Assembly: GCF_018736145.1 (NCBI RefSeq) | Contig: NZ_CP059997.1 | Span: 3,657,501-3,721,500 of the forward strand | Source: Amycolatopsis sp. CA-230715 | GTDB lineage: Bacteria > Actinomycetota > Actinomycetes > Mycobacteriales > Pseudonocardiaceae | Direction: 5' to 3' | DNA: 64,000 bases | Shown here: positions 33,879 to 41,722 of the stretch, piece after piece | How positions within the stretch are numbered: the stretch's first letter is position 1 | Layout: each line of letters opens with the position of its first letter | Translations under genes and position numbers: made by a program | The notes under the pieces: model-generated | Told to the model about the DNA's origin: nothing | Database searches by the model: none | What the model saw: the letters and a program-made list of their open reading frames with translations, nothing else

Positions 33879-34726
33879 TTGCTCGCTCCGATCAGCTCGG
33901 CCACTAACCGCCGCCCCTGCTCCCGCAACGGTTCGCTCGACGCCGAGTTGTCTATCACGACGTGCGGAATCACCGGGCGGAAGTCCAGATTCAGGCCGGA
34001 CACCCACTTATTCCAGTCTTCCAACTTGGCGGCGTCCCTAGCCGCGCCGCGATGGCGAACGTAGGTGTGCATGCTCGCAGCATCGCAGTACACCCAGACG
34101 AGAGTCAGCTTCGCGCCCGCATCGGAGCAGGCCGTTTGAATCTTGTCGAGCCAAGACGAATCGGAGAACTCGCGGACGAACGGGGCGGTCACGATCGCGC
34201 TGTTGCCGCATTGCAGGTTCTCAGTCAAGGCGGCTACGACCGCCTCGTATTCGCGTGGCCGGATCTTCTCTAGGTAGAACTCGGAATCGCGATCGTTGGG
34301 CGACTTGCCGACCATTTCCAACGCCGCCTCGACGACCGGCCTCGTCATGGTGTCCTTGTCGAGCATCGGCCACCCGGTTTCACGGGCGAGGACGCGGCCC
34401 AGCTCGGTCTTACCGCTTCCCGCGTATCCGCCGATCAACAGGATGTTGGGCTCCGCATCCCGCGAGCTAGGGCGAGTGGCCTGCTCAGGAGCGTTCACAA
34501 CTCGCCCGGCACGCGGCTTGCTGACTACCAAGCCCTCTTTGATCAGGACATCCATGGCCTCGCTGATCGTGAACGGGCTGACTTGCCACTCTTCAGCCAG
34601 CTCGCGGGTAGAGGGCAGGTTCTGCCCGTCCCGCAAGACACCGGCTTCGATGTCGTTCCAGATCAGTCGAGCAACCTGCTGGTGCAGAGGTTCCGGGCGA
34701 TGAACACTCGAGCGGGGGCGGGACAT
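33875..34726 (-). CDS. GntR-type HTH fused to P-loop kinase
   Basis: ATG 34726 with a GGAAGGAG site gives 283 residues. An N-terminal GntR winged helix (LHQQVARLIWNDIEAGV ... LPSTRELAEEWQVSPFTISE, about 13-70) is joined to an AAA_33/zeta-like P-loop domain with GGYAGSGKTELGRVL (about 98-112). The second half has a DKDTMTRPVVE segment near 125-135. The fusion suggests phosphorylation-linked regulation. It is translationally coupled to the dehydrogenase and is probably functional even though that partner is broken. Confidence 0.85.
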   Translation of the reverse strand: MSRPRSSVHRPEPLHQQVARLIWNDIEAGVLRDGQNLPSTRELAEEWQVSPFTISEAMDVLIKEGLVVSKPRAGRVVNAPEQATRPSSRDAEPNILLIGGYAGSGKTELGRVLARETGWPMLDKDTMTRPVVEAALEMVGKSPNDRDSEFYLEKIRPREYEAVVAALTENLQCGNSAIVTAPFVREFSDSSWLDKIQTACSDAGAKLTLVWVYCDAASMHTYVRHRGAARDAAKLEDWNKWVSGLNLDFRPVIPHVVIDNSASSEPLREQGRRLVAELIGASK

Positions 34727-34827
34727 ATCGGCTCCTTCCGATGCCCGGCATACGACCGCAACGATGCTGCTGATGCTCGGTATCCCGCAACGGGCGGTGA
34801 TAGACATCATGGCCTGGTCTGAGACGA

Positions 34828-34867
34828 CGAAACGCCGGTTCCCCTGCTTCGGGGAACCGGCGTTTCG
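34828..34867. terminator. Strong hairpin downstream of tRNA-Ser(CGA)
   Basis: CGAAACGCCGGTTCCCC (34828-34844) pairs perfectly with 34851-34867. It lies 11 bp past the tRNA 3' end on the minus strand, inside the island boundary. Confidence 0.65.
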
Positions 34868-34875
34868 CCTGTTCA

Positions 34876-34934
34876 GAGCGGTAGCGGTGGGATTTGAACC
34901 CACGGACGGGGGTTGCCCGTCACGCGCTTTCGAG
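34876..34934 (-). repeat. attR-like segment (tRNA-Ser 3' half)
   Basis: This copy of the 46-bp perfect (58/59 extended) direct repeat lies within the intact tRNA-Ser(CGA) gene. It runs from the anticodon loop to three bases past the tRNA 3' end, the usual target segment of tyrosine-type integrases. No integrase gene is present between the two copies. Confidence 0.85.
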
Positions 34935-34966
34935 GCGCGCTCCTTCGGCCGCTCGGACACGCTACC
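34879..34966 (-). tRNA. tRNA-Ser (CGA anticodon)
   Basis: Acceptor GGTAGCG (34966-34960) pairs with CGCTACC (34886-34880), with discriminator G at 34879; CCA is not encoded. The loop CTCGAAA on a CGCGC/GCGCG stem places CGA at 34933-34931. A long variable arm and a GTGGGTTCAAATCCCAC T arm are present. It reads UCG codons. Its 3' half is duplicated at 30042-30100. Confidence 0.97.
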
Positions 34967-35066
34967 GCCGACTAGGTTACTGCACGGCGTTCGCGCGCCG
35001 ACGACCCCCCGTCACGCAGGCGAACGGCCCGCCCCTAGCTGGGACGGGCCGCGACCGACAAGCGGG

Positions 35067-35273
35067 TCAGTTCCCGAACTTCTCTTTCGCGTCCTGGACC
35101 GCGCCCTGTGCCTTGTCGCGCAGGTCGTGACCGGCTTCCTTGACTTCGCCCGAGGTCTGGTCCGCCTTGCCCGAGTCGCGAAGGTCGTCGTTGTCCGTCG
35201 CGTTGCCGAGCTTCTCCTTGGCGGCGCCCATCGCCTGCTCGGCCTTGTCCTTCGCCTTGTCGAAGATGCTCAC
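35067..35273 (-). CDS. CsbD-family stress protein
   Basis: GTG 35273 with an AAGGAGG site opens 68 residues. The sequence is Lys/Ala/Asp-rich and helical (FDKAKDKAEQAMGAAKEKLG and a related second half, GHDLRDKAQGAVQDAKEKFG), which is the CsbD repeat pattern. In Bacillus and actinobacteria these are general-stress proteins. No catalytic features. Confidence 0.85.
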   Translation of the reverse strand: MSIFDKAKDKAEQAMGAAKEKLGNATDNDDLRDSGKADQTSGEVKEAGHDLRDKAQGAVQDAKEKFGN

Positions 35274-35339
35274 GAGAGGGTCCTCCTTCTTCGGGGCCCG
35301 ATCCGTCCGGATCGGCCTCGACCTGGGACTACCCATGCG

Positions 35340-35353
35340 TTTAGCGGGCTAAT
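35340..35353. repeat. TTTAGC-GGCTAA palindrome, copy a
   Basis: TTTAGCGGGCTAAT, one of five near-identical 14-bp palindromes in this window (others at 45087, 45164, 45221 and 57152). It lies 8 bp downstream of tadA. Confidence 0.6.
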
Positions 35354-35360
35354 CGTCGTC

Positions 35361-35825
35361 TCACCCCGCCGGGTGGCCGCGCCGTCCGGCGAAGAAGTCC
35401 TCGACGAGCGCGGCGCATTCGCCGGCCAGTACGCCGCCGATGACCTCGGGGCGGTGGTTGAGCCTGCGGTCGCGCACCACGTCCCACAGCGAGCCGACCG
35501 CGCCGGTCTTCGGCTCCCACGCCCCGAACACCACACGCGCGACGCGGGCCAGCACGAGCGCGCCCGCGCACATCGTGCACGGTTCCACGGTCACCGCGAG
35601 CGTGCAGCCGTCGAGCCGCCATCCGTCGCCGAACACCAACGCCGCCTGCCGCAGCGCGAGCGTTTCGGCGTGCGCGGTCGGGTCGCCCAGCTCTTCCCTG
35701 GCGTTGCGGGCCTTCGCCAGCACGGCACCGTCGGGCGCGAAGACGACGGCGCCGATCGGGATGTCCGCTCCGGCGCCGCGCGCGACCTCGATCGCCTGCC
35801 GGATCGCGTCGGGGTCGGACGGCAT
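35361..35825 (-). CDS. tadA: tRNA-specific adenosine deaminase
   Basis: This 154-residue protein has the CDA-fold zinc motifs: HAETLALR with the proton-shuttling Glu, and PCTMCAGALVLARV. TadA converts A34 to inosine in tRNA-Arg(ACG). It starts at ATG 35825, two bases after the stop of the partner gene. The pair lies near tRNA-Ser and the prephenate dehydrogenase gene, a conserved actinobacterial neighbourhood. Confidence 0.92.
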   Translation of the reverse strand: MPSDPDAIRQAIEVARGAGADIPIGAVVFAPDGAVLAKARNAREELGDPTAHAETLALRQAALVFGDGWRLDGCTLAVTVEPCTMCAGALVLARVARVVFGAWEPKTGAVGSLWDVVRDRRLNHRPEVIGGVLAGECAALVEDFFAGRRGHPAG

Positions 35826-35827
35826 GC

Positions 35828-36316
35828 TCAGAGTTCGTCGAGCAGCGCGGTGAACTCGTTCTCGAACCCGCAGCGCTGGGCGATCATCTGCAGCTGCTCG
35901 TCGGGGTACAGCTCGACCTCGCCGACGATCACCTGCAACTCGGCACCGGGCAGCCCGAGATCGGCGAGGATCTCCAGGTCCCCTTCCGGCCAGACGGACT
36001 CGTCCTCTTCGTCCGGCGGGTCGACGCGCAGCAGGTCGAGCACGTCGGCGGCGATGTCGTAGTCGAGCGCGGCCGCGGCGTCGGACAGCAGCAGCGAAGC
36101 GCCGCGCGGGCTCGGCCGCACGATCACGAAGAACTCCTCGTCGACCGCGAGTAGCCCGAACACCGCACCGGTCGACCGCATCTTCGCCAGTGCCGTGATC
36201 GCCGCGTCCAGCTCGGCGAGTGCCGCGTTGTCGAGTGCGCTGCACCGCCACCGGCCGTCTTCCCTGACGACCGCCATCGCGAAACCGGCGACCGCCTCTT
36301 CTCCCGCCATGTCCAT
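35828..36316 (-). CDS. tRNA adenosine deaminase-associated protein
   Basis: ATG 36316 (or 36310) gives 160-162 residues. The sequence matches the actinobacterial family found upstream of tadA: GFAMAVVREDGRWRCSALD, an acidic core, and CGFENEFTALLDEL at the end. No biochemical role is proven; tight linkage with tadA suggests a shared function in tRNA modification. Confidence 0.87.
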   Translation of the reverse strand: MDMAGEEAVAGFAMAVVREDGRWRCSALDNAALAELDAAITALAKMRSTGAVFGLLAVDEEFFVIVRPSPRGASLLLSDAAAALDYDIAADVLDLLRVDPPDEEDESVWPEGDLEILADLGLPGAELQVIVGEVELYPDEQLQMIAQRCGFENEFTALLDEL

Positions 36317-36385
36317 ACCGTATACCGGCCAAGCGCCCCGCGGAGCGCGCCACGGCGCGACGACCGGGATGCCACTATCGGGGGC

Positions 36386-37615
36386 ATGACCGGACCAACG
36401 GACCTGCCGTCGCTGCCCGACGCCCGCCTCGCCGGGCTCCTCGCCGAGGCGCGCGAGCTGCACCCGAAGACCGTCGAGCTGCGACGTGCGATCCACCGGC
36501 GCCCCGAGGAAGGTCTGGACCTGCCGGAAACGCTGGCGAAGATCGAGGCCGCGCTCGACGGCCTGCCGCTGGAGACCGCCGTCGGCAAGGGCACCACGGC
36601 ACTCACCGCGGTGCTGCGCGGCGGCGAGCCGGGCCCGGCGGTGCTGCTGCGCGCGGACATGGACGCGCTGCCGCTGCGGGAGGAAACCGGGCTTCCGTTC
36701 GCTTCCGAAGTGCCGGATTCGATGCACGCCTGCGGCCACGACGCGCACGTCGCGATGCTGGCGTCGGCCGCGCACCTGCTTTCCGCGCACGCCGGGGAAC
36801 TGGCGGGCTCGGTGGTGTTCATGTTCCAGCCCGGCGAGGAGGGCCACCACGGCGCGCGGCACATGATCCACGAGGGCGTGCTGGACGCGGCGGGCGACCA
36901 GGTCGAGCGGGCGTTCGCGCTGCACCTCTCCGCGAACCTGCCCTCCGGGATGATCACGACGAGGCCGGGGCCGATGCTCGCCTCGGCCGACAAGTTCTTC
37001 GTGCGCGTCACTGGGAAGGGCGGCCACGGGTCGACGCCGCACCAGGCGATCGACCCGGTCCCCGCGGCCGCGGCCATGGTGGGCGCGCTGCAGACGATGA
37101 TCACGCGGCGGGTGAGCGTGTTCGACCCCGCCGTGCTGTCGGTGACCAGGATCGCCGCGGGCACGACCAGCAACATCATCCCGGAGGTCGCCGAGCTGGA
37201 GGGCACCATCCGCACGCTGTCCGAGCAGACGCGGGCACTGGTGCGCGAGGAGTTGCCGAGGGTGTGCGAAGCGGTCGGGCAGGCGCACGGCTGCCGCGTG
37301 CTCGCCGACGTCGAGCCGGGCTACCCGGTGACCGTGAACGATCCCGCGGAAGCGTCGCGGGTGCTGCTGCTGGCCGGGGACGCGCTCGGCGAAGAGCACG
37401 CCAAGCCGATGGTCGACCCGTTCATGGGCGCCGAGGACTTTTCCTATGTGCTGCAACGCGTTCCGGGTGCCATGGCGTTCCTCGGCGCGTGCCCGCCCGG
37501 CACCGATCCCGCCGAGGCCGCGCCGCTGCACTCGAACCGCGTGCTGTTCGACGAGGACGCGCTTGACCACGGCGTCGCGATGCATGCGGCCTTCGCGCTG
37601 GACGCGCTACGCTGA
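36386..37615 (+). CDS. M20-family amidohydrolase
   Basis: The 409-residue protein has the M20 metal motifs: RADMDALPL (residues about 90-98), HACGHDAHVAML (about 112-123), PGEEGHHGARHM and the C-terminal DPFMGAEDFS. The lid domain has GKGGHGSTPH. This is the hippurate/N-acyl-amino-acid hydrolase subfamily (peptidase M20D). The substrate is an N-acylated amino acid or peptide, not determined. The type II thioesterase follows on the same strand. Confidence 0.9.
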   Translation: MTGPTDLPSLPDARLAGLLAEARELHPKTVELRRAIHRRPEEGLDLPETLAKIEAALDGLPLETAVGKGTTALTAVLRGGEPGPAVLLRADMDALPLREETGLPFASEVPDSMHACGHDAHVAMLASAAHLLSAHAGELAGSVVFMFQPGEEGHHGARHMIHEGVLDAAGDQVERAFALHLSANLPSGMITTRPGPMLASADKFFVRVTGKGGHGSTPHQAIDPVPAAAAMVGALQTMITRRVSVFDPAVLSVTRIAAGTTSNIIPEVAELEGTIRTLSEQTRALVREELPRVCEAVGQAHGCRVLADVEPGYPVTVNDPAEASRVLLLAGDALGEEHAKPMVDPFMGAEDFSYVLQRVPGAMAFLGACPPGTDPAEAAPLHSNRVLFDEDALDHGVAMHAAFALDALR

Positions 37616-37718
37616 GCTGACTGGGGTTGTCCAGCGGTTTTTAGGGGTTCTCACCGCACCGGACCGGCCACCACACTGGGCGAAGCTGTGCTTCCGAACC
37701 GGCTGGGGGATGAAAGAC

Positions 37719-38474
37719 GTGACAGGCAACGACGACGCGGCGCTGTGGATCCGGCGGTTCCACCCGGCGCCGGACGCCCCCGTGCGCCTGGTGTGCCTGC
37801 CGCACGCCGGTGGGTCGGCGAGCTACTTCTTCCCGGTCTCGCGCTCGCTGTCGCCGCAGGTCGACGTCCTCGCCGTGCAGTACCCGGGACGGCAGGACCG
37901 CAGGCACGAGAAGTGCATCGACACCGTGGCGGGGCTCGCCGACGCGATCACGCCGCTGCTCGACGCGTGGAACGACCGGCCGCTGGCGCTGTTCGGCCAC
38001 AGCATGGGCGCGTCGATCGCGTTCGAGGTCGCGCTCCGCCTCGAACAGCGGGGCACTTTTCCGGTGAAGCTGTTCGCCTCCGGCCGCCGCGCGCCGTCGA
38101 AGTTCCGCGACGAGCGGGTGCACGAACGCGACGACGAGGGCCTGATCAAGGAGATCAAAGCGCTGTCCGGCACGGATTCGCAGGTGCTCGACGACGACGA
38201 GATCCTCCGCTCGGTGCTCCCCGCGATCCGCGCCGACTACCGGGCAGCCGAGCTCTACCGCTTCGAATTCTCCGACGGCGGCCCGAAGCTGCGAACCCCT
38301 ATCCACGCGCTGATCGGCGACTCGGACCCGAAGGCGACGATCGACGAAGTACGGGCCTGGAACGACCACACGACCGGCGATTTCACGCTGGACACCTACG
38401 CGGGCGGGCACTTCTACCTGAACGACCACGCGCCCAAGGTCATCGACACCATCTCGCGCACGCTTTCGCGCTGA
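37719..38474 (+). CDS. Type II thioesterase
   Basis: GTG 37719 is preferred because its GGGGGA site lies 8 bp upstream; ATG 37710 is an alternative. The 251-residue protein has the type II thioesterase sequence: LVCLPHAGGSASYF at the N-terminus, nucleophile S95 in FGHSMGA, and C-terminal AGGHFYLNDH with the catalytic His. These enzymes clear misacylated carrier proteins in PKS/NRPS pathways. No PKS or NRPS is in the window, so its partner lies elsewhere. Confidence 0.9.
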   Translation: MTGNDDAALWIRRFHPAPDAPVRLVCLPHAGGSASYFFPVSRSLSPQVDVLAVQYPGRQDRRHEKCIDTVAGLADAITPLLDAWNDRPLALFGHSMGASIAFEVALRLEQRGTFPVKLFASGRRAPSKFRDERVHERDDEGLIKEIKALSGTDSQVLDDDEILRSVLPAIRADYRAAELYRFEFSDGGPKLRTPIHALIGDSDPKATIDEVRAWNDHTTGDFTLDTYAGGHFYLNDHAPKVIDTISRTLSR

Positions 38475-38538
38475 GCGCGGCCGCCGGCACGAAGACCAGG
38501 CCAGCACGGACACATCCGACACCGGCACGAGGGACGTC

Positions 38539-39969
38539 ATGACACTTTTGGCCAGTGACACCGCAACCACCGAGGCTCCGCCGGACTTCCGCGCGCCCGC
38601 GCACCGCCTGGCGCAGCTGCTCGACGACGGTTCGGCGGTACCGCTTCCCGGCGAGGACAACGAGGGCGTGCACGCGGTGCGCGGCCGCATCGGCGGCAGC
38701 CCGGTCGTCGCGTTCTGCACCGACGCCACCAAGATGGGCGGCGCGCTCGGCCTCGCCGGGTCGCAGCGGATCGTGGAAACCATCGACATCGCGGTGCGCG
38801 ACCGCTGCCCGGTGATCGGGCTGTGGCACTCCGGCGGCGCGAGGCTCGCCGACGGCGTCGAGTCGATGCACGGCGTCGGCCGGATGTTCGCCGCGATGAC
38901 CAGGGCTTCGGGGAAGGTGCCGCAGATTTCGGTGGTGCTCGGCCCCGCCGCGGGTGCCGCGGCCTACGGGCCCGCGCTCACCGACGTGGTGATCATGGCC
39001 CCGGCCGGCCGGGTGTTCATCACCGGTCCGGACGTGGTGCGCAGCGTGACCGGCGAGCAGATCGACATGGAGGGCCTCGGCGGGCCGGACGCGCACGGGC
39101 GCCGGTCCGGCGTCGTGCACATCACCGCCGAGTCCGAACCGGCCGCCTACGACCGCGCGCGCCTGCTCACCGGCTACTTCGCCAAACCGGGCCTGTTCGA
39201 CATGCAGGCCGCGCGCGAGCGCCGCGACCTCGCCGCGCACCTGCCCGAATCGCCGCGCCGCGCCTACGACGTGCACCCGCTGCTCAAGTCCCTTTTGGAC
39301 GATCCGGAGCGCAGCGAGTTCCTCGAACTGCAGCCGAAATGGGCGCCGAACATGGTGGTCGGCTTCGGCAGGCTGTCCGGCAGGTCGATCGGCATCGTCG
39401 CGAACAACCCGCTGCGCAAGGGCGGCTGCCTCGATTCGCTGTCGGCGGAGAAGGCGTCGCGGTTCGTGCGGCTGTGCGACTCGTTCGGCATCCCGCTGCT
39501 GGTCGTGGTGGACGTGCCGGGTTATCTGCCCGGTGTCGGCCAGGAATGGGACGGCGTGGTGCGCCGCGGCGCGAAGCTGCTGCACGCGTTCGCCGAGGCG
39601 GTGGTCCCCCGCGTCACGCTGATCACCAGGAAGTCCTACGGCGGCGCCTACATCGCGATGAACTCGCGCTCGCTCGGCGCGACGAACGTGTTCGCGTGGC
39701 CGGAGTCCGAGGTGGCCGTGATGGGCGCCGAGGCGGCGGTGGAAGTGTTGTACCGCAAGAAGCTCAAGGCAGCGGCCCCCGAGGATGTGGAGGCGCTGCG
39801 CGCTTCGTTCATCGCCGAGCACAAGGAGAACGCGGGCGGGGTCGCGCGCGCGATGGCGCTCGGCGTCGTCGACGAGGTGATCGAACCGGCCGAGACGCGG
39901 CACCGGATCACCGCCGCGCTGGCCGCGGCGCCCGCCGGGCGCGGGCACCACGGCAACATCCCGCTCTGA
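38539..39969 (+). CDS. Acyl-CoA carboxylase carboxyltransferase (AccD-like)
   Basis: The 476-residue protein has both halves of the carboxyltransferase fold. The oxyanion-forming Gly pairs are seen in WHSGGARLADG and YGPALTDVV, and in RKSYGGAYIAM. It is shorter than typical 510-540-residue AccD5-type proteins because the N-terminus is short. The family transfers CO2 from biotin to acetyl-, propionyl- or longer acyl-CoAs. It follows the thioesterase by 64 bp and ends at a strong terminator. Supplying an extender unit is plausible but unproven. Confidence 0.9.
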   Translation: MTLLASDTATTEAPPDFRAPAHRLAQLLDDGSAVPLPGEDNEGVHAVRGRIGGSPVVAFCTDATKMGGALGLAGSQRIVETIDIAVRDRCPVIGLWHSGGARLADGVESMHGVGRMFAAMTRASGKVPQISVVLGPAAGAAAYGPALTDVVIMAPAGRVFITGPDVVRSVTGEQIDMEGLGGPDAHGRRSGVVHITAESEPAAYDRARLLTGYFAKPGLFDMQAARERRDLAAHLPESPRRAYDVHPLLKSLLDDPERSEFLELQPKWAPNMVVGFGRLSGRSIGIVANNPLRKGGCLDSLSAEKASRFVRLCDSFGIPLLVVVDVPGYLPGVGQEWDGVVRRGAKLLHAFAEAVVPRVTLITRKSYGGAYIAMNSRSLGATNVFAWPESEVAVMGAEAAVEVLYRKKLKAAAPEDVEALRASFIAEHKENAGGVARAMALGVVDEVIEPAETRHRITAALAAAPAGRGHHGNIPL

Positions 39970-39984
39970 GGCGCACCGAAGACT

Positions 39985-40021
39985 CCGGTTCCGGGCACAA
40001 CCCCCAGGTGCCCGGAACCGG
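39985..40021 (+). terminator. Hairpin after accD-like gene
   Basis: CCGGTTCCGGGCAC (39985-39998) pairs perfectly with 40008-40021 over a 9-base loop. There is no T-tract. The rest of the gap to 40214 is AT-richer and contains a TTGACT that could be a -35 for the next gene. Confidence 0.7.
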
Positions 40022-40214
40022 ATCCACTCCCGAACTGACCACTGTAGACAGATTTGACTGGCGCATTTCCTTGCTGCACAACGATGTTGATTTCCTGATC
40101 CACAATGGACTTTCCCTGCTTCCGGCGCGGGCGAGTGGCACGCTGACCTGGCCGAGTCGCCGTTCGTGCACGCGTCGTCACGGCTGTCGGCGGGCACTGG
40201 CAGGATGAGCCCCT

Positions 40215-41180
40215 GTGCGAGACGTATGTGTGATCGGCCTCGGCTTGATCGGCGGCTCCGTGCTGCGCGCCGCCTCGGCGGTCGGCAGGACGGTTTGGGG
40301 TGCGACCTCCTCCGAGGGGGACGCGGCCGCCGCGCGCGCCGACGGCTACGACGTCATGGAAGTCGACCAGGCGCTGCGGCGCGCCAGCGACCGGGACGCG
40401 CTGGTCGTGCTCGCCGTGCCGCTGCCCGCGATCGAGCCGGTGCTCCGCCAGGTCGCCGAGAGCGCCCCGACCGCCGCGCTGACCGACGTCACCAGCGTCA
40501 AGGGCCCGGTGCTCGACTCGGTGCGCCGCTTCGTCCCCGCGGCGCGGTTCGTCGGCGGCCACCCGATGGCGGGTACCGCGGAATCGGGCTGGCGCGCGGG
40601 TAACGCGGCGCTGTTCGGCGGGTCGGCGTGGGTGGCCTGCGTGGAGGAGGACACCGATCTCGGCATCTGGGCCGAGGTCGCGCAGCTCGCGCTGGACCTC
40701 GGCGCGCACGTCGTGCCGATCCCCGCCGACTCCCACGACGAAACCGTCGCCAGGATCTCCCACCTGCCGCATCTGCTCGCCGCGGTGCTGGCTTCGGTCG
40801 GCGCGCAGGGCGGCCCCCTCGCGATGTCGCTCGCCGCGGGCTCCTACACCGACGGCACGCGCGTCGCGGGCACCCGGCCGGAGCTCGTGCGCGCGATGAC
40901 CGAAGGCAACCGCCACGCGCTGCTGCCCATCCTGGACGAGGCGCTCGGCAGGCTGGGCGCGATGCGCGGCTCGCTCGCGTCGACCGGCGGCCTCGCCGTC
41001 ACGATCAACGCGGGCCACGAAGGCGCGCAAACGCTTGCCGCCACGCGTGACGTGCACCGCGCGGGCGTCAGGGTGAACCTCGGCGCGCCGAACGCCCGCG
41101 AAGGGCTCTGCGCGCTCGGCGAACGCGGCGGCCGGGTCACCTCGCTGGCAGGCGACACCGCCATCGGCGAAGTGAATTAG
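40215..41180 (+). CDS. tyrA: Prephenate dehydrogenase
   Basis: GTG 40215 gives 321 residues with an N-terminal NAD(P) motif VIGLGLIGGS, the GGHPMAGTAESGW segment and the HDETVARISHLPH catalytic region of prephenate dehydrogenases. It makes 4-hydroxyphenylpyruvate for tyrosine synthesis. No ACT domain follows. In actinobacteria tyrA commonly lies next to tadA; here three genes (M20, thioesterase, carboxyltransferase) separate them. Confidence 0.92.
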   Translation: MRDVCVIGLGLIGGSVLRAASAVGRTVWGATSSEGDAAAARADGYDVMEVDQALRRASDRDALVVLAVPLPAIEPVLRQVAESAPTAALTDVTSVKGPVLDSVRRFVPAARFVGGHPMAGTAESGWRAGNAALFGGSAWVACVEEDTDLGIWAEVAQLALDLGAHVVPIPADSHDETVARISHLPHLLAAVLASVGAQGGPLAMSLAAGSYTDGTRVAGTRPELVRAMTEGNRHALLPILDEALGRLGAMRGSLASTGGLAVTINAGHEGAQTLAATRDVHRAGVRVNLGAPNAREGLCALGERGGRVTSLAGDTAIGEVN

Positions 41181-41193
41181 AAGCCTCTTCTGA

Positions 41194-41335
41194 CCCCTGA
41201 AGGCCACCATGACGGCACTGAGTGCCCGAATCTCGGCCTTCGCAACGGCCCACCTGCCAAGGGGTGCCGCAGCGCCCTGAAGGTGGCCATCACGGCACTG
41301 AGCGCCGTCATGGTGGCCATGACGGCAAGTCAGGG
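41194..41335. repeat. Cluster of CCCTGAAGGTGGCC-type repeats
   Basis: Three related units (CCCTGAAGGCCACCATGACG from 41196, CCCTGAAGGTGGCCATCACG from 41276, and an inverted GTCATGGTGGCCATGACGG at 41307-41325) fill the gap after tyrA. Each is followed by a GGCACTGAGnGCC palindrome. Related units occur at 52219, 58486 and 63794. Confidence 0.6.
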
Positions 41336-41352
41336 GCGGCGCCGAGCGGGCG

Positions 41353-41595
41353 TCACTGTGGCGGCGCGGGCGGCGGCTGCGGGGGCTGCTCGCCGCCGCC
41401 TTCCTGGCCGCCTTCCTTGTTCTTGTTGAGGAAGTCCTTGGCCTTGCCGGTGGCGCTGTCGATCTTGTCCGAGTGGTCGCCGAACTTCGACTTCGCGAAG
41501 TCGCTCGCCTTGTCGATGCCCTGCTCGACCTTCTCGCCGTGCTGCTTCAGCGCGTCGGTGGCCTTGTTCTTCAGTTCGTCGAAGTCGATACCCAT
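41353..41595 (-). CDS. MT0933-like antitoxin-family protein
   Basis: ATG 41595 with an AAGGAG site gives 80 residues. The helical, Lys/Asp-rich sequence (DELKNKATDALKQHGEKVEQ, then FGDHSDKIDSATGKAKDFL) matches the Rv0909/MT0933 antitoxin-like family, and the C-terminus is Gly/Pro/Gln-rich. No toxin gene adjoins it, and many homologues are orphan, so a toxin-antitoxin role is not supported here. Confidence 0.75.
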   Translation of the reverse strand: MGIDFDELKNKATDALKQHGEKVEQGIDKASDFAKSKFGDHSDKIDSATGKAKDFLNKNKEGGQEGGGEQPPQPPPAPPQ

Positions 41596-41722
41596 CTTGG
41601 AACTCCTTCGCGGTGGGGCGCGGACGGTCCGGGCCCTTCCACCCGTCCATCCCAACCCCCGGTGCCGGATCTCGCAACGCGAACTCACCCGGCCCGGGGT
41701 ACCCGCACGCGATCGCGCCTGG

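Noticed and set aside
30301..34760. Integrase gene in the tRNA-bounded island
   Set aside because: All frames over 60 codons were read; none shows tyrosine or serine recombinase motifs.
37446..37718. Longer N-terminus of the thioesterase
   Set aside because: The upstream frame overlaps the M20 gene and is Arg-rich; the family N-terminus (CLPHAGG) fits the start near 37719.
39970..40214. A small gene before tyrA
   Set aside because: No frame with a ribosome site or plausible codon use; the gap holds a terminator and an AT-richer promoter-like stretch.
41353..41595. Toxin-antitoxin pair
   Set aside because: The antitoxin-family protein has no adjacent toxin gene; the neighbouring gene is a FUSC membrane protein.
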